From positions 3,038,001 to 3,102,000 of the forward strand of contig NZ_CP077290.1 in NCBI RefSeq assembly GCF_019047785.1: DNA of 64,000 nucleotides, written 5' to 3'. Below the pieces are notes generated by a model. That model saw nothing but the letters and a program-made list of their open reading frames with translations. It was not told the origin of the DNA and made no database searches. Source of the stretch: Enterobacter cancerogenus. GTDB lineage: Bacteria > Pseudomonadota > Gammaproteobacteria > Enterobacterales > Enterobacteriaceae. This document shows positions 19,649-32,210 of this stretch, piece after piece; the first letter of the stretch is position 1, and the number at the start of each line of letters is the position of its first letter. Made by a program: the position numbers and the translations under genes.

Positions 19649-20479
19649 ATGTTGATGATCACCTCCTTTACCAACCCGCGCGTCGCCCAGGCGTTTGTCG
19701 ACTATATGGCGACGCAGGGCGTTATCCTTACCCTTCAGCAGCATACGCAAACCGACGTCTGGCTCGCCGACGAAAGCCAGGCCGCACGCGTCAACGAGGA
19801 GCTGGCGCGTTTCCTTGAGAATCCCGCCGACCCGCGCTACCTCGCCGCGAGCTGGCAGTCCGGCCAGACGGGAAGCGGGCTGCAATACCGTCGTTTTCCT
19901 TTTATCGCCACGCTGCGCGAACGCGCCGGGCCGTTTACGCTGCTGCTGATGGCGGCCTGTATTCTGGTCTTTATCATTATGAACGTGGTCGGCGACCAGC
20001 CCGTGATGCTTGCGCTGGCGTGGCCGTACGATCCCTCCCTGCAGTTTGACGTCTGGCGTTACTTCACCCACACGCTGATGCACTTCTCGGTGATGCATAT
20101 TCTCTTCAACCTGCTGTGGTGGTGGTACCTCGGCGGTATCGTTGAGAAGCGACTGGGCAGCGGCAAGCTGATTGTGCTTACCGTGATTAGCGCCCTGCTG
20201 AGCGGCTATGTGCAGCATAAATTCAGCGGGCCATGGTTCGGCGGCCTGTCCGGCGTGGTCTACGCCCTGATGGGGTACGTCTGGCTCAGGGGCGAGCGCG
20301 ATCCGGACAGCGGCATCTATCTGCAGCGCGGATTAATCGCCTTTGCGTTAATATGGCTTATTGCCGGATGGTTTGATCTGTTTGGTATGTCCATTGCCAA
20401 CGGTGCCCACGTCACCGGTCTGGCCGTCGGGCTAGCGATGGCCTTCGCCGACACGCTCCATGCGCGAAAACGAACATAA
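19649..20479 (+). CDS. glpG: Rhomboid intramembrane serine protease GlpG
   Basis: A 276-residue inner-membrane protease that cleaves transmembrane substrates within the bilayer. It has a cytosolic N-terminal domain of about 90 residues, then six membrane helices. The catalytic dyad is Ser201 ([13 protein letters not shown]) and His254 (ANGAHVTGL), with the oxyanion residue His150. Start ATG 19649 gives MLMITSF as in E. coli; the nine-residue extension upstream is rejected. It lies between glpE and glpR, although no role in glycerol metabolism is known. Confidence 0.97.
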   Translation: MLMITSFTNPRVAQAFVDYMATQGVILTLQQHTQTDVWLADESQAARVNEELARFLENPADPRYLAASWQSGQTGSGLQYRRFPFIATLRERAGPFTLLLMAACILVFIIMNVVGDQPVMLALAWPYDPSLQFDVWRYFTHTLMHFSVMHILFNLLWWWYLGGIVEKRLGSGKLIVLTVISALLSGYVQHKFSGPWFGGLSGVVYALMGYVWLRGERDPDSGIYLQRGLIAFALIWLIAGWFDLFGMSIANGAHVTGLAVGLAMAFADTLHARKRT

Positions 20480-20494
20480 TTCCAGGGATATTTC

Positions 20495-21253
20495 ATGAAA
20501 CAAACGCAGCGTCATGACGCCATTATCGAACTGGTAAAAAAACAGGGATACGTCAGTACCGAAGAGCTGGTGGAGCAGTTTGCCGTCAGCCCGCAAACCA
20601 TTCGTCGCGATTTAAACGACCTGGCCGATCAAAGCCGTATTCTGCGCCATCACGGTGGGGCGGCGCTGCCGTCCAGCTCGGTGAACACCTCCTGGCACGA
20701 CCGTAAGGCGACACAAACGGCGGAGAAAGAGCGCATTGCGCGTAAGGTCGCCAGCCAGATCCCCAACGGCGCGACGCTGTTTATTGATATCGGTACCACG
20801 CCAGAGGCGGTTGCGCACGCGCTGCTGCAACACGAGAACCTGCGCGTGGTCACCAACAACCTGAACGTCGCCAATACCCTGATGCAGAAAGATGATTTCC
20901 GCATCATTCTTGCGGGTGGCGAACTGCGCAGCCGCGATGGCGGGATCATCGGCGAAGCGACGCTCGATTTCATCTCTCAGTTCCGCCTCGATTTCGGCAT
21001 TCTGGGGATCAGCGGTATCGACAGCGACGGCTCGCTGCTGGAGTTTGATTACCACGAAGTTCGCACCAAGCGTGCGATCATTGAGAATTCACGCCACGTG
21101 ATGCTGGTGGCGGACCACTCCAAGTTTGGCCGAAACGCGATGGTGAATATGGGCAGCATCAGCATGGTCAACGCGCTTTACACCGACGTGATGCCCCCGG
21201 CGGGCGTGTTGCAGGTGATTAAAGATAATAATTTGCAGTTAGAGTTGTGTTGA
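20495..21253 (+). CDS. glpR: Glycerol-3-phosphate regulon repressor GlpR
   Basis: A 252-residue DeoR-family repressor. The N-terminal winged helix carries the family pattern YVSTEELVEQFAVSPQTIRR (residues 19-38). The C-terminal sugar-phosphate sensor domain contains DIGTTPEAVAHAL. In some E. coli K-12 strains this gene is frameshifted; here the frame is intact over its full length. Last gene after glpE and glpG, likely controlling the operators before glpD. Confidence 0.97.
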   Translation: MKQTQRHDAIIELVKKQGYVSTEELVEQFAVSPQTIRRDLNDLADQSRILRHHGGAALPSSSVNTSWHDRKATQTAEKERIARKVASQIPNGATLFIDIGTTPEAVAHALLQHENLRVVTNNLNVANTLMQKDDFRIILAGGELRSRDGGIIGEATLDFISQFRLDFGILGISGIDSDGSLLEFDYHEVRTKRAIIENSRHVMLVADHSKFGRNAMVNMGSISMVNALYTDVMPPAGVLQVIKDNNLQLELC

Positions 21254-21262
21254 TCGGTCTTT

Positions 21263-21302
21263 CTCCCTCTCCCTGTGGGAGAGGGTCGGGGTGAGGGCAT
21301 CA
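21263..21302 (+). repeat. Dispersed repeat family A, copy 4
   Basis: A 40-base unit between the convergent ends of glpR and malT (61-base gap). Its CTCTCCC/GGGAGAG hairpin is the only structure that could end either transcript. Confidence 0.8.
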
Positions 21303-21314
21303 GACCGCAGAGGC

Positions 21315-24104
<2,790 letters not shown>

Positions 24105-24137
24105 CTATTGCAAGTTATGTCTGGGTTTTGTGCCTCT

Positions 24138-24159
24138 GAATTTGCACTGTGTCACAAAA
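24138..24159 (-). promoter_or_regulatory. CRP site of the malT promoter
   Basis: The minus strand contains TTGTGACACAGTGCAAATTC, which is essentially identical to the well-characterised CRP site upstream of E. coli malT. It lies about 120 bases before the malT start codon. Confidence 0.8.
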
Positions 24160-24490
24160 CATTCCGGCAGGCGGCGGAACTTTTTAAAAATGGCCCACAT
24201 GCCGCATGGATGCTGGATTGTTTGCATGACATGCGCTTACGCTGAAACGGGTTTCATAACGGGATAATCACGCCCGCGTTAATTAAGTTTGGGTAATGTT
24301 CAGCAGGCGTAATACTTCTCTGAGAAACCCCTTAATTGCAAAAAGCGTATTCTCTGTAAGTAATCATTTCGACGTGAATTAATTTCTTACGAAACGGCAT
24401 TTCATTTTTTTGACACTCTTCCCGGTTATCTTCTCGCCTTCAACGCACACTGCCGCCTGGCGCGCAAAGTGGCCTCGATCACACTTTTCT

Positions 24491-24536
24491 GCTCATCCCC
24501 GCTACTCCTCCCTGGCTAATCCTTTACGGGAGGAGG
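24491..24536. promoter_or_regulatory. Three MalT boxes of malPQ
   Basis: Matches to the MalT box GGGGA(T/G)GAGG: GCTCATCCCC at 24491-24500 (reverse orientation, 9 of 10), ACTCCTCCCT at 24504-24513 (reverse, weaker), and CGGGAGGAGG at 24527-24536 (direct, 9 of 10). The layout, two boxes inverted relative to a third, is that of the E. coli malP promoter. Confidence 0.8.
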
Positions 24537-24605
24537 AAGTGGCGTAATGAGCCAGGCACACTAGCGCCAGTGGTTAATTTTCTCTCTACAGGATGCCGAT
24601 TCCCT

Positions 24606-26999
24606 ATGTCACAGCCTACCTTCAACAAAGCTCAATTTCAGGCTGCCCTGACGCGTCAGTGGCAGCGTTTTGGCCTTCATGCTGCAAACGAAATGACGCC
24701 CCACCAGTGGTGGCAGGCGGTGAGCGGTGCGCTCGCAGAGCAACTGGATGCTCAGCCGGTGGCGAAGCCCGTTAAAGGCCAGCGTCACGTGAACTATATT
24801 TCGATGGAATTCCTGATTGGGCGCCTCACCGGCAACAACCTTCTTAACCTCGGCTGGTATCAGGAGGTGGGCGATGTGCTGAAAGAGCACGACGTTAACC
24901 TGACCGACCTGCTGGAAGAAGAGACCGACCCGGCGCTGGGCAACGGCGGTTTGGGGCGTCTGGCGGCCTGCTTCCTCGACTCCATGGCGACCGTCGGCCA
25001 GTCGGCCATTGGTTATGGCCTGAACTATCAGTACGGCCTGTTCCGTCAGTCGTTCGCCGACGGGCATCAGATGGAAGCGCCGGATGACTGGCATCGCAAC
25101 ACCTATCCGTGGTTCCGCCATAACGCGCAGCTGGATGTGCAGGTGGGCATTGGCGGGAAAGTCTCGAAGCAAGGCCTCTGGGAGCCAGCGTTTACTCTTA
25201 CCGGTGAAGCCTGGGACCTGCCGGTGCTCGGTTACCGTAACGGCGTCTCTCAGCCGCTGCGCCTGTGGCAGGCGAAGCACGCGCATCCGTTCAACCTGAC
25301 CAAATTCAACGACGGCGATTTCCTGCGTGCCGAGCAGCAGGGCATCGACGCCGAAAAACTGACTAAAGTGCTCTACCCGAACGACAACCATCTGGCGGGT
25401 AAAAAGCTGCGCCTGATGCAGCAGTACTTCCAGTGCGCCTGCTCCGTGGCGGATATTCTGCGCCGTCATCATCTGGCGGGCCGTAAGCTGGCACAGTTGC
25501 CGGACTTCGAAGTGATTCAGCTCAACGACACGCACCCGACGATTGCGATCCCTGAGCTGCTGCGCGTGCTGATCGACGAGCATCAGCTGAGCTGGGATGA
25601 CGCCTGGGCGATTACCAGCCGCACCTTTGCCTACACCAACCACACCCTGATGCCGGAAGCGCTGGAGTGCTGGGATGAGAAGCTGGTGAAAACCCTGCTG
25701 CCGCGCCACATGCAGATCATCAACACGATTAACGACCAGTTTAAAACGCTGGTGGAGAAAACCTGGCCGGGTGATAACGCCGTCTGGGCGAAGCTGGCCG
25801 TGGTGTATGACAAACAGGTGCGCATGGCGAACATGTGCGTGGTGAGCGGCTTTGCGGTCAACGGCGTGGCGGCGCTGCACTCCGACCTGGTGGTGAAAGA
25901 TCTGTTCCCGGAATACCACCAGCTGTGGCCGACCAAATTCCACAACGTGACCAACGGCATCACACCGCGCCGCTGGATCAAGCAGTGCAACCCGCTGCTG
26001 GCGGGCCTGCTGGACAAGACGCTGAAGAAAGAGTGGGCCAACGATCTGGACCAGCTCATCAGTCTGGAAAAACAGGCCGACAACGCCAAATTCCGCGAGC
26101 AGTACCGCGCCATCAAGCGGGAGAACAAAGTTCGCCTGGCGGCGTTTGTGAAGATGCGCACCGGAATTGAGATCAACCCGAACGCTATTTTTGATATCCA
26201 GATTAAGCGCCTGCACGAGTACAAGCGCCAGCACCTGAACCTGCTGCACATTCTGGCGCTGTACAAGGAGATCCGCGAGAATCCGCAGGCCGACCGCGTG
26301 CCGCGCGTGTTCCTGTTCGGTGCGAAAGCCGCGCCGGGCTACTATCTGGCGAAAAACATCATCCTCGCCATTAATAAGGTTGCGGCGGCGATCAACAACG
26401 ATCCGAAGGTGGGCGACAAGCTGAAGGTGGTGTTCCTGCCGGACTACTGCGTCTCGGCGGCGGAAATGCTGATCCCGGCGGCGGATATCTCTGAGCAGAT
26501 CTCAACGGCGGGTAAAGAAGCCTCCGGTACGGGCAACATGAAGCTCGCGCTGAACGGCGCGCTGACCGTCGGCACCCTGGACGGTGCGAACGTCGAAATC
26601 GCCGAGAAGGTTGGGGAAGAGAACATCTTTATCTTCGGCCATACTGTTGAAGAAGTGAAAGCCATCAAAGCCAAAGGCTACGACCCGGTGAAGTGGCGTA
26701 AAAAAGACAAAGTGCTGGATGCGGTACTGAAAGAGCTGGAGAGCGGTAAATACAGCGACGGCGACAAGCACGCGTTCGACCAGATGCTGCACAGCATGGG
26801 CAAACAGGGCGGCGACCCGTACCTGGTGATGGCGGACTTCACGGCCTACGTGGATGCGCAAAAGCAGGTCGATGTGCTGTACCGCGACCAGGAGGCCTGG
26901 ACCCGCGCGTGTATCCTGAATACCGCCCGCTGCGGCATGTTCAGCTCTGACCGCTCAATCCGTGACTATCAGGCTCGTATCTGGCAGGCAAAACGCTAA
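24606..26999 (+). CDS. malP: Maltodextrin phosphorylase MalP
   Basis: A 797-residue GT35 enzyme that phosphorolyses linear maltodextrins to glucose-1-phosphate, with pyridoxal phosphate on the lysine in [17 protein letters not shown] 24606 ([11 protein letters not shown]) is chosen over an in-frame upstream start at 24570 because it gives the E. coli length; AGGA lies 12 bases before it. Promoter with MalT boxes upstream; malQ follows after nine bases. Paralogue of glgP 7 kb away. Confidence 0.97.
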   Translation: MSQPTFNKAQFQAALTRQWQRFGLHAANEMTPHQWWQAVSGALAEQLDAQPVAKPVKGQRHVNYISMEFLIGRLTGNNLLNLGWYQEVGDVLKEHDVNLTDLLEEETDPALGNGGLGRLAACFLDSMATVGQSAIGYGLNYQYGLFRQSFADGHQMEAPDDWHRNTYPWFRHNAQLDVQVGIGGKVSKQGLWEPAFTLTGEAWDLPVLGYRNGVSQPLRLWQAKHAHPFNLTKFNDGDFLRAEQQGIDAEKLTKVLYPNDNHLAGKKLRLMQQYFQCACSVADILRRHHLAGRKLAQLPDFEVIQLNDTHPTIAIPELLRVLIDEHQLSWDDAWAITSRTFAYTNHTLMPEALECWDEKLVKTLLPRHMQIINTINDQFKTLVEKTWPGDNAVWAKLAVVYDKQVRMANMCVVSGFAVNGVAALHSDLVVKDLFPEYHQLWPTKFHNVTNGITPRRWIKQCNPLLAGLLDKTLKKEWANDLDQLISLEKQADNAKFREQYRAIKRENKVRLAAFVKMRTGIEINPNAIFDIQIKRLHEYKRQHLNLLHILALYKEIRENPQADRVPRVFLFGAKAAPGYYLAKNIILAINKVAAAINNDPKVGDKLKVVFLPDYCVSAAEMLIPAADISEQISTAGKEASGTGNMKLALNGALTVGTLDGANVEIAEKVGEENIFIFGHTVEEVKAIKAKGYDPVKWRKKDKVLDAVLKELESGKYSDGDKHAFDQMLHSMGKQGGDPYLVMADFTAYVDAQKQVDVLYRDQEAWTRACILNTARCGMFSSDRSIRDYQARIWQAKR

Positions 27000-27008
27000 G
27001 GAAGCGCG

Positions 27009-29090
27009 ATGGAGAGTAAACGTCTGGATAGCGCCGCGCAGGCGGCGGGGATAAGCCTCAGTTACATTAATGCTCACGGCAAACCACAGTCTATTGGCGC
27101 TGAAACCAAAAGACGTTTGCTGGATGCCATGCACAACACCGGCGCGAAAGCGTCGGCCTCCCCGGTGCCGAACGTCAAGGTTTTTACCGCGGGCAAAAAA
27201 ATGTCGCTGACGGTGGAGGGGCGCGGCGAGTTTAGCTGGCAGCTCACTACCGAAGCGGGGCAGGCGCACACAGGCCACGCCACCGGCGGCAAACGCTTTA
27301 CCCTTCCGGCAAAACTGCCGGAGGGCTACCACACGTTAACGCTCACCCAGAATGACAAGCCGTTCGCCTGCCGGGTGATCGTTGCGCCGAAGCGCTGCTA
27401 TGAGCCGCAGGCGCTGGTGGAGGGCAAAAAGCTGTGGGGTGCCTGCGTACAGCTCTACACGCTGCGCTCCGACAGTAACTGGGGCATCGGCGACTTCGGC
27501 GATTTGAAAAAGATGCTCTCGTCAGTGGGTGAGCGCGGCGGGGCGTTTATCGGCCTCAACCCAATCCACGCGCTCTATCCGGCGAACCCGGAAAGCGCCA
27601 GCCCGTACAGCCCGTCTTCGCGTCGCTGGCTAAACGTCATTTATATCGACGTTAACGCGTTGGATGATTTCAAAAACAGCAAAGAGGCGCAGGCGTGGTG
27701 GAGGCTGGAGACCACGCAGCAGATGCTGAAGCAGGCACGCGACGCCGAGTGGGTGGACTACTCTGCCGTCACCTCGCTGAAAATGGCCGCGCTGCGCCTG
27801 GCGTGGAAGGGGTTTGCGAAGCGCGATGACGAGCAGATGGCCGCTTTCCGTCAGTTTGTAGACCGGGAGGGCGAGAGCCTTTACTGGCAGGCGGCGTTCG
27901 ATGCGCTGCACGCCTACCAGGTGAAGGAAGACGAGATGCGCTGGGGCTGGCCGGTATGGCCGAAGGCGTATCAACGGGTGGATACCCCAGAAGTAAAAGC
28001 CTTCTGTAAAAAATATGCCGACGAAGTGGATTTTTACCTCTGGCTGCAGTGGCTGGCGTACAGCCAGTTTGCCGCCTGCTGGCAGGTGAGCCAGGGCTAT
28101 AACATGCCGATTGGCCTGTACCGTGATCTGGCGGTTGGCGTGGCAGAGGGCGGGGCGGAAACCTGGTGCGACCGCGAGCTTTACTGCCTGAAAGCCTCCG
28201 TGGGCGCGCCGCCGGACATCCTCGGCCCGCTGGGCCAGAACTGGGGTCTGCCGCCGATGGATCCGCACGTCATGGCCGCTCGCGCCTACCAGCCGTTCAT
28301 CGATCTGCTGCGCGCGAATATGCAGAACTGCGGCGCGCTGCGCATTGACCATGTTATGTCGGTGCTGCGCCTGTGGTGGATCCCGTATGGTGAAACGGCC
28401 GATCACGGGGCATACGTGCAGTACCCGGTGGACGATCTGTTGTCGATCCTGGCGCTGGAGAGTAAACGTCATCAGTGTATGGTGATCGGCGAAGATCTCG
28501 GTACCGTGCCGGTGGAAATCGTCAGCAAGCTGCGTGACAGCGGCGTGTATTCCTACAAAGTGCTTTATTTTGAGAGCGACCATGAGAAAACCTTCCGCGC
28601 GCCGAAAGCGTACCCGGAACAATCAATGGCAGTCGCGACGACGCATGACCTTCCTACGCTTCGTGGCTACTGGGAAAGCGGCGACCTGACGCTCGGCAAA
28701 ACGCTGGGGCTGTATCCAGATGAGGTGGTTTTACGCGGTCTGTACCAGGATCGCGAGCTGGCGAAACAGGGGCTGCTGGATGCGCTGCACAAGCACGGCT
28801 GTCTGCCGAAACGCGCCGGGCATAAGGCATCGCTGATGGCGATGACGTCCACGCTCAACCGCGGGTTACAGCGCTATATTGCCGACAGCAACAGCGCGTT
28901 GCTGGGTCTACAGCCGGAGGACTGGATTGATATGGCGGAGCCGGTAAACATCCCGGGCACCAGCTATCAGTACAAGAACTGGCGGCGCAAGCTGTCCGTG
29001 GGTCTGGAAGCGATGTTTACTGATGACGGGGTGAACAGGCTGATTAAAGATCTGGATAAGCGCAGAAGAGCGTTAACTAAGAAGCGGTGA
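27009..29090 (+). CDS. malQ: 4-alpha-glucanotransferase MalQ (amylomaltase)
   Basis: A 693-residue GH77 enzyme that disproportionates maltooligosaccharides, releasing glucose and building longer chains for MalP. The catalytic aspartate motif is GALRIDHVMS, the acid/base glutamate is in VIGEDLGTVP, and the third carboxylate is in TTHDLPTLRGYW. An N-terminal domain of about 140 residues typical of enterobacterial MalQ is present. One residue shorter than E. coli MalQ. Co-transcribed with malP; a repeat and REP element follow. Confidence 0.97.
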   Translation: MESKRLDSAAQAAGISLSYINAHGKPQSIGAETKRRLLDAMHNTGAKASASPVPNVKVFTAGKKMSLTVEGRGEFSWQLTTEAGQAHTGHATGGKRFTLPAKLPEGYHTLTLTQNDKPFACRVIVAPKRCYEPQALVEGKKLWGACVQLYTLRSDSNWGIGDFGDLKKMLSSVGERGGAFIGLNPIHALYPANPESASPYSPSSRRWLNVIYIDVNALDDFKNSKEAQAWWRLETTQQMLKQARDAEWVDYSAVTSLKMAALRLAWKGFAKRDDEQMAAFRQFVDREGESLYWQAAFDALHAYQVKEDEMRWGWPVWPKAYQRVDTPEVKAFCKKYADEVDFYLWLQWLAYSQFAACWQVSQGYNMPIGLYRDLAVGVAEGGAETWCDRELYCLKASVGAPPDILGPLGQNWGLPPMDPHVMAARAYQPFIDLLRANMQNCGALRIDHVMSVLRLWWIPYGETADHGAYVQYPVDDLLSILALESKRHQCMVIGEDLGTVPVEIVSKLRDSGVYSYKVLYFESDHEKTFRAPKAYPEQSMAVATTHDLPTLRGYWESGDLTLGKTLGLYPDEVVLRGLYQDRELAKQGLLDALHKHGCLPKRAGHKASLMAMTSTLNRGLQRYIADSNSALLGLQPEDWIDMAEPVNIPGTSYQYKNWRRKLSVGLEAMFTDDGVNRLIKDLDKRRRALTKKR

Positions 29091-29095
29091 TTTTT

Positions 29096-29128
29096 CCCTC
29101 ACCCTAACCCTCTCCCAAAGGGAGAGGG
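29096..29128 (-). repeat. Dispersed repeat family A, copy 5 (shorter variant)
   Basis: CCCTCACCCTAACCCTCTCC and onward to GGGAGAGGG. It keeps the CTCTCCC/GGGAGAG hairpin and the GGTGAGGG arm (minus strand) but lacks the GCATCA end. It lies six bases after the malQ stop. Confidence 0.75.
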
Positions 29129-29136
29129 AATAGAAT

Positions 29137-29173
29137 GTAGGCCGGGTAAGCGTTAGCGCCACCCGGCTTTTTT
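29137..29173 (+). repeat. Single REP element between malQ and gntT
   Basis: GTAGGCCGGGTAAGCGTTAG and onward to CACCCGGCTTTTTT. It forms a hairpin with a T-run on the plus strand, so together with family A copy 5 it probably ends the malPQ transcript. The gntT stop follows immediately on the other strand. Confidence 0.8.
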
Positions 29174-29176
29174 ACA

Positions 29177-30493
29177 TCAGATAGCCATATTCAGCAGCAG
29201 AACCCCGACCAGGCCGCACACGGAGATAATGGTTTCCAGCATGGACCAGGACTTGATGGTTTCACCGATCGTCAGGTTGAAGTACTCCTTGAACAGCCAG
29301 AAGCCCGGATCGTTGACGTGGGAGAAAATCACGCTGCCGGAACCTACCGCGATAACCATCAGCTCCGGGCTGACGCCCGTGGTGGCGATCAGCGGTGCCA
29401 CGATGCCACCGGCCGTGATGGCCGCAACGGTTGCGGAACCCAGCGCGATACGCAAAACGGCTGCGATAAACCATGCCATAAACAGCGGGGACAGGTTGGT
29501 GGCATGCATCATGGACGCAATGTATTTGTCCACGCCGCTGTCCACCAGAACCTGCTTGAACGCACCGCCACCGCCGATGATCAGCAGCATCATGGCGATG
29601 ATTTTGATGGACGAGGTCAGCGTGTCGTTGATCTGGTCCATTGAACGGCCACGGTTCAGGCCGAAGGTGAACATCGCAATCAGAACGGCAATCAGCGTCG
29701 CCATGACCGGGTCGCCCAGGAACTCCGCCACGCTCAGGAACGCGTGACCTTTCGGCAGAACCATCTCGGCAATCGCGCGCATCGCCATCAGGATCACCGG
29801 CACCAGCGAGGTCCAGACGCTGACGCCAAAGCCAGGCATCTCCTCTTCGGTGAAGGTTTTGGCGCTGTAGAGACCTTCCGGGATCGGCTTATCAATGCCT
29901 TTCAGGAAGCGGGCAAATACCGGACCGGCCAGAATCACGGTCGGGATCGCCAGGATGGTACCGAACAGCAGGGTTTTACCCATATCGGCGTGGAAGATGG
30001 TCGCGATAGCGGTTGGGCCCGGGTGCGGAGGCAGGAAGCCGTGGGTCACGGACAGCGCAGCCGCCATTGGCACACCGACGAACAGTAATGGGATGTTGGC
30101 CGCCGCCGCGATGGTGAACACCAATGGCAACATCAGGACGAAGCCCACCTCATAGAACAGCGCGAAACCGACGGTAAAACCGGTTAATACCACCGCCCAC
30201 TGAATGTGCTGTTTGCCGAATTTGGCAATCAGCGTGGTGGCAATACGCTGCGCGCCACCGCAGTCCGCCAGCATTTTGCCGAGCATGGCACCAAAGCCCA
30301 TGATCAACGCCAGGCTGCCGAGCGTGCCGCCGACGCCGGCTTTAATTGAGCTGATAACTTTTACCAGCGGCATGCCTTGCATCAGACCGACTGCAAGTGC
30401 CACCAGAACCAGAGCGATAAATCCGTTCAGTTTGAAACGGATCATCAAGAGCAGTAATAACACAACACCGATAGCGACGATGACTAATGGCAT
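29177..30493 (-). CDS. gntT: High-affinity gluconate transporter GntT
   Basis: A 438-residue inner-membrane proton symporter of the GntP family. It shows repeated hydrophobic segments, the motif LPPHPGPTAIA in the middle and the C-terminal signature FSHVNDPGFWLFKEYFNL. Length is identical to E. coli GntT. Its own upstream region carries GntR operator-like palindromes, separating it from the gntRKU cluster 27 kb away but placing it under the same repressor. Confidence 0.97.
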   Translation of the reverse strand: MPLVIVAIGVVLLLLLMIRFKLNGFIALVLVALAVGLMQGMPLVKVISSIKAGVGGTLGSLALIMGFGAMLGKMLADCGGAQRIATTLIAKFGKQHIQWAVVLTGFTVGFALFYEVGFVLMLPLVFTIAAAANIPLLFVGVPMAAALSVTHGFLPPHPGPTAIATIFHADMGKTLLFGTILAIPTVILAGPVFARFLKGIDKPIPEGLYSAKTFTEEEMPGFGVSVWTSLVPVILMAMRAIAEMVLPKGHAFLSVAEFLGDPVMATLIAVLIAMFTFGLNRGRSMDQINDTLTSSIKIIAMMLLIIGGGGAFKQVLVDSGVDKYIASMMHATNLSPLFMAWFIAAVLRIALGSATVAAITAGGIVAPLIATTGVSPELMVIAVGSGSVIFSHVNDPGFWLFKEYFNLTIGETIKSWSMLETIISVCGLVGVLLLNMAI

Positions 30494-30513
30494 GATTTAC
30501 CTGGCCTTTGAAT

Positions 30514-30527
30514 TGTTATGGGTAACG
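30514..30527 (-). promoter_or_regulatory. GntR operator, gntT proximal
   Basis: TGTTATGGGTAACG, matching the GntR palindrome TGTTACCCGTAACA with changes near the centre, 20 bases before the gntT start codon. A related but less symmetric TGTTATGGGTATGT occurs at 30624-30637. Confidence 0.6.
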
Positions 30528-30652
30528 TCATTGTTTCAACGACAAATTCCGATTGTCCCAACTGGGAACAGAGCGTTAACGGCACTAATACGGTCGCCTG
30601 TGAAACGATTAAGTTTAGTCGGCTGTTATGGGTATGTTTAGTGTCCGCAGGA

Positions 30653-30668
30653 ATGATACGGGTAACAT
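30653..30668 (-). promoter_or_regulatory. GntR operator, gntT distal
   Basis: ATGATACGGGTAACAT; its complement ATGTTACCCGTATCAT is the form known upstream of E. coli gntT. With the proximal site about 140 bases away it would permit repression by looping, which is inference. Confidence 0.7.
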
Positions 30669-30756
30669 GACGTGATTGAGAATCACCCAGGCAGGCAAAA
30701 TTTAAATAATGAGACGCAGGTCAACATATACAGAGGGGAGAGGCGGGCAAACAAAA

Positions 30757-30842
30757 GCCGGGCGGCGGCTTCGCCTTACCCGGCTTACGAATCAAAATGT
30801 GCAGCGTCACTGTAGGCCCGGTAAGCGCAGCGCCACCGGGCA
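30757..30842. repeat. REP/BIME pair between gntT and nfuA
   Basis: GCCGGGCGGCGGCTTCGCCT and onward (30757-30788) faces TGTAGGCCCGGTAAGCGCAG and onward (30811-30842). It lies directly downstream of nfuA. Confidence 0.85.
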
Positions 30843-30854
30843 AAGGCAGACGGC

Positions 30855-31430
30855 TTAGTAGTAAGAGTGCTCGCCGCGCTGGTGTTCGGTCAGGTCACGC
30901 ACGCCTTTCAGCTCAGGAAACTCGTTCAGCAGCTGCTTCTCGATCCCTTCTTTCAGCGTCACGTCAACCATAGAACAGCCGTTACAGCCGCCGCCGAACT
31001 GAAGAATAGCCAGGCCATCTTCGGTGATTTCCATCAGGGTGACGCGACCACCGTGGCCGGCCAGCTGTGGGTTAATCTGGGACTGCAACATGTACTCCAC
31101 GCGTTCCATCAGCGGAGCATCGTCAGACACTTTACGCATTTTCGCGTTCGGTGCTTTCAGGGTCAGCTGGGAACCCAGCTGGTCTGTGACAAAATCAATC
31201 TCCGCATCCTCAAGATACGGCGCGCTCAGCTCATCGACATAGGCCGTGAGCTGCTCAAATTTAAGGGCAGTGTCGGTTGCTTCCACGGCGTCCGGTGGAC
31301 AATAAGAGACACCACATTCTGCATTCGGAGTGCCTGGATTGATCACAAACACGCGGATCTGCGTCCCTTCTTCCTGATTTGCCAGCAGTTTGGCAAAGTG
31401 CGCTTGTGCAGAATCGGAAATACGGATCAT
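30855..31430 (-). CDS. nfuA: Fe-S biogenesis protein NfuA
   Basis: A 191-residue cytosolic carrier that delivers [4Fe-4S] clusters to client enzymes, especially under oxidative stress or iron starvation. The N-terminal degenerate A-type domain spans residues 1-100. The C-terminal Nfu domain has the cluster-binding pair Cys149 and Cys152 in GGGCNGCSM. Length matches E. coli NfuA. It follows gntX on the same strand with a 61-base gap that probably holds its own promoter. Confidence 0.97.
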   Translation of the reverse strand: MIRISDSAQAHFAKLLANQEEGTQIRVFVINPGTPNAECGVSYCPPDAVEATDTALKFEQLTAYVDELSAPYLEDAEIDFVTDQLGSQLTLKAPNAKMRKVSDDAPLMERVEYMLQSQINPQLAGHGGRVTLMEITEDGLAILQFGGGCNGCSMVDVTLKEGIEKQLLNEFPELKGVRDLTEHQRGEHSYY

Positions 31431-31491
31431 AGCTTTGGCCTAATAGTTGACTAAATTACCTGGGTATAATCATACGCCCATTGAAGAAGGG

Positions 31492-32175
31492 CTACAAGGT
31501 ACGGCACAGACACCATACCTGAACCGACGCGGCGCCGCTTTGCAAAAGCAGCCGTGAAAGTTCGGCGACGGTGCTGCCCGTGGTGACGACATCATCCACC
31601 AGCGCGATATGGAGGCCGTTGACCGGCAATTCAAGGCGAAAGGCATTTTTCAGGTTTCGTTTGCGCAGCCGCGCGTTGAGCCGGTGCTGGGTCGCGGTGG
31701 CCTGAACGCGCGTTAATGCTGAGGAAGGGTAACGACACCCGAGCCAGTGGGCGAGCGGACGGCAAAGCAGGTCGCTTTGGTTGTAGCCTCGCCGCCAGTG
31801 GCGACGGCGATACAGGGGCACGTTCATGATCATGTCCACGCCTGGTAGCTGGCGCGTGCGTCGCGCCTGTAAAAGCGCCAGCAGCAGCAGACGGGCGAGG
31901 GGGCGCGCCAGCGAACTCTGACTGGAAAACTTCAGGGAATGAATCAGACCGCTCAGGGGCGGAACGTAGTGGTCTACTGCCACCAGGGCACACCACGGCG
32001 GCGGTTTTTTCAGGCAGCGGCCGCACGGGAGCTGCGGGCTAGTCGCCGGTAAACCACATTGCGGGCAGCCGCTGATACGCCCTTGCAGCGAGCGCGTACA
32101 GACAGAACAGATGCCCCATCCGCTCAGCGTAAGCGGCATTCGGCATAGCCAGCACAAGCCGGGCGCTGTTAGCAT
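31492..32175 (-). CDS. gntX: Phosphoribosyltransferase-like protein GntX (ComF family)
   Basis: A 227-residue ComF-type protein. The N-terminal part has paired cysteines (CWLCRMP, CSVC, CPQCGLP, CGRC) likely binding zinc. The C-terminal phosphoribosyltransferase fold contains the PRPP-binding motif IALVDDVVTTGSTVAE. It was named for a gluconate phenotype in E. coli, but a role like that of ComF in DNA use is plausible; the function is unproven. ATG 32175 is preceded by GGAGG at ideal spacing, so the six-residue extension to 32193 is rejected. Divergent from bioH. Confidence 0.93.
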   Translation of the reverse strand: MLTAPGLCWLCRMPLTLSGWGICSVCTRSLQGRISGCPQCGLPATSPQLPCGRCLKKPPPWCALVAVDHYVPPLSGLIHSLKFSSQSSLARPLARLLLLALLQARRTRQLPGVDMIMNVPLYRRRHWRRGYNQSDLLCRPLAHWLGCRYPSSALTRVQATATQHRLNARLRKRNLKNAFRLELPVNGLHIALVDDVVTTGSTVAELSRLLLQSGAASVQVWCLCRTL

Positions 32176-32210
32176 AGACAACCTCCATGTCAAAAAGAGA
32201 ACGATAGCTG

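Larger units (their letters stand above)
30494..30854 (-). promoter_or_regulatory. gntT control region and nfuA-side repeats
   Basis: 361 bases without a gene. The part next to gntT holds operator-like sites at 30514, 30624 and 30653 and a perfect palindrome GTGATTGAGAATCAC (30672-30686) that resembles a CRP site with a 7-base instead of 6-base spacer. The part next to nfuA is a REP pair (30757-30842). Confidence 0.65.
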
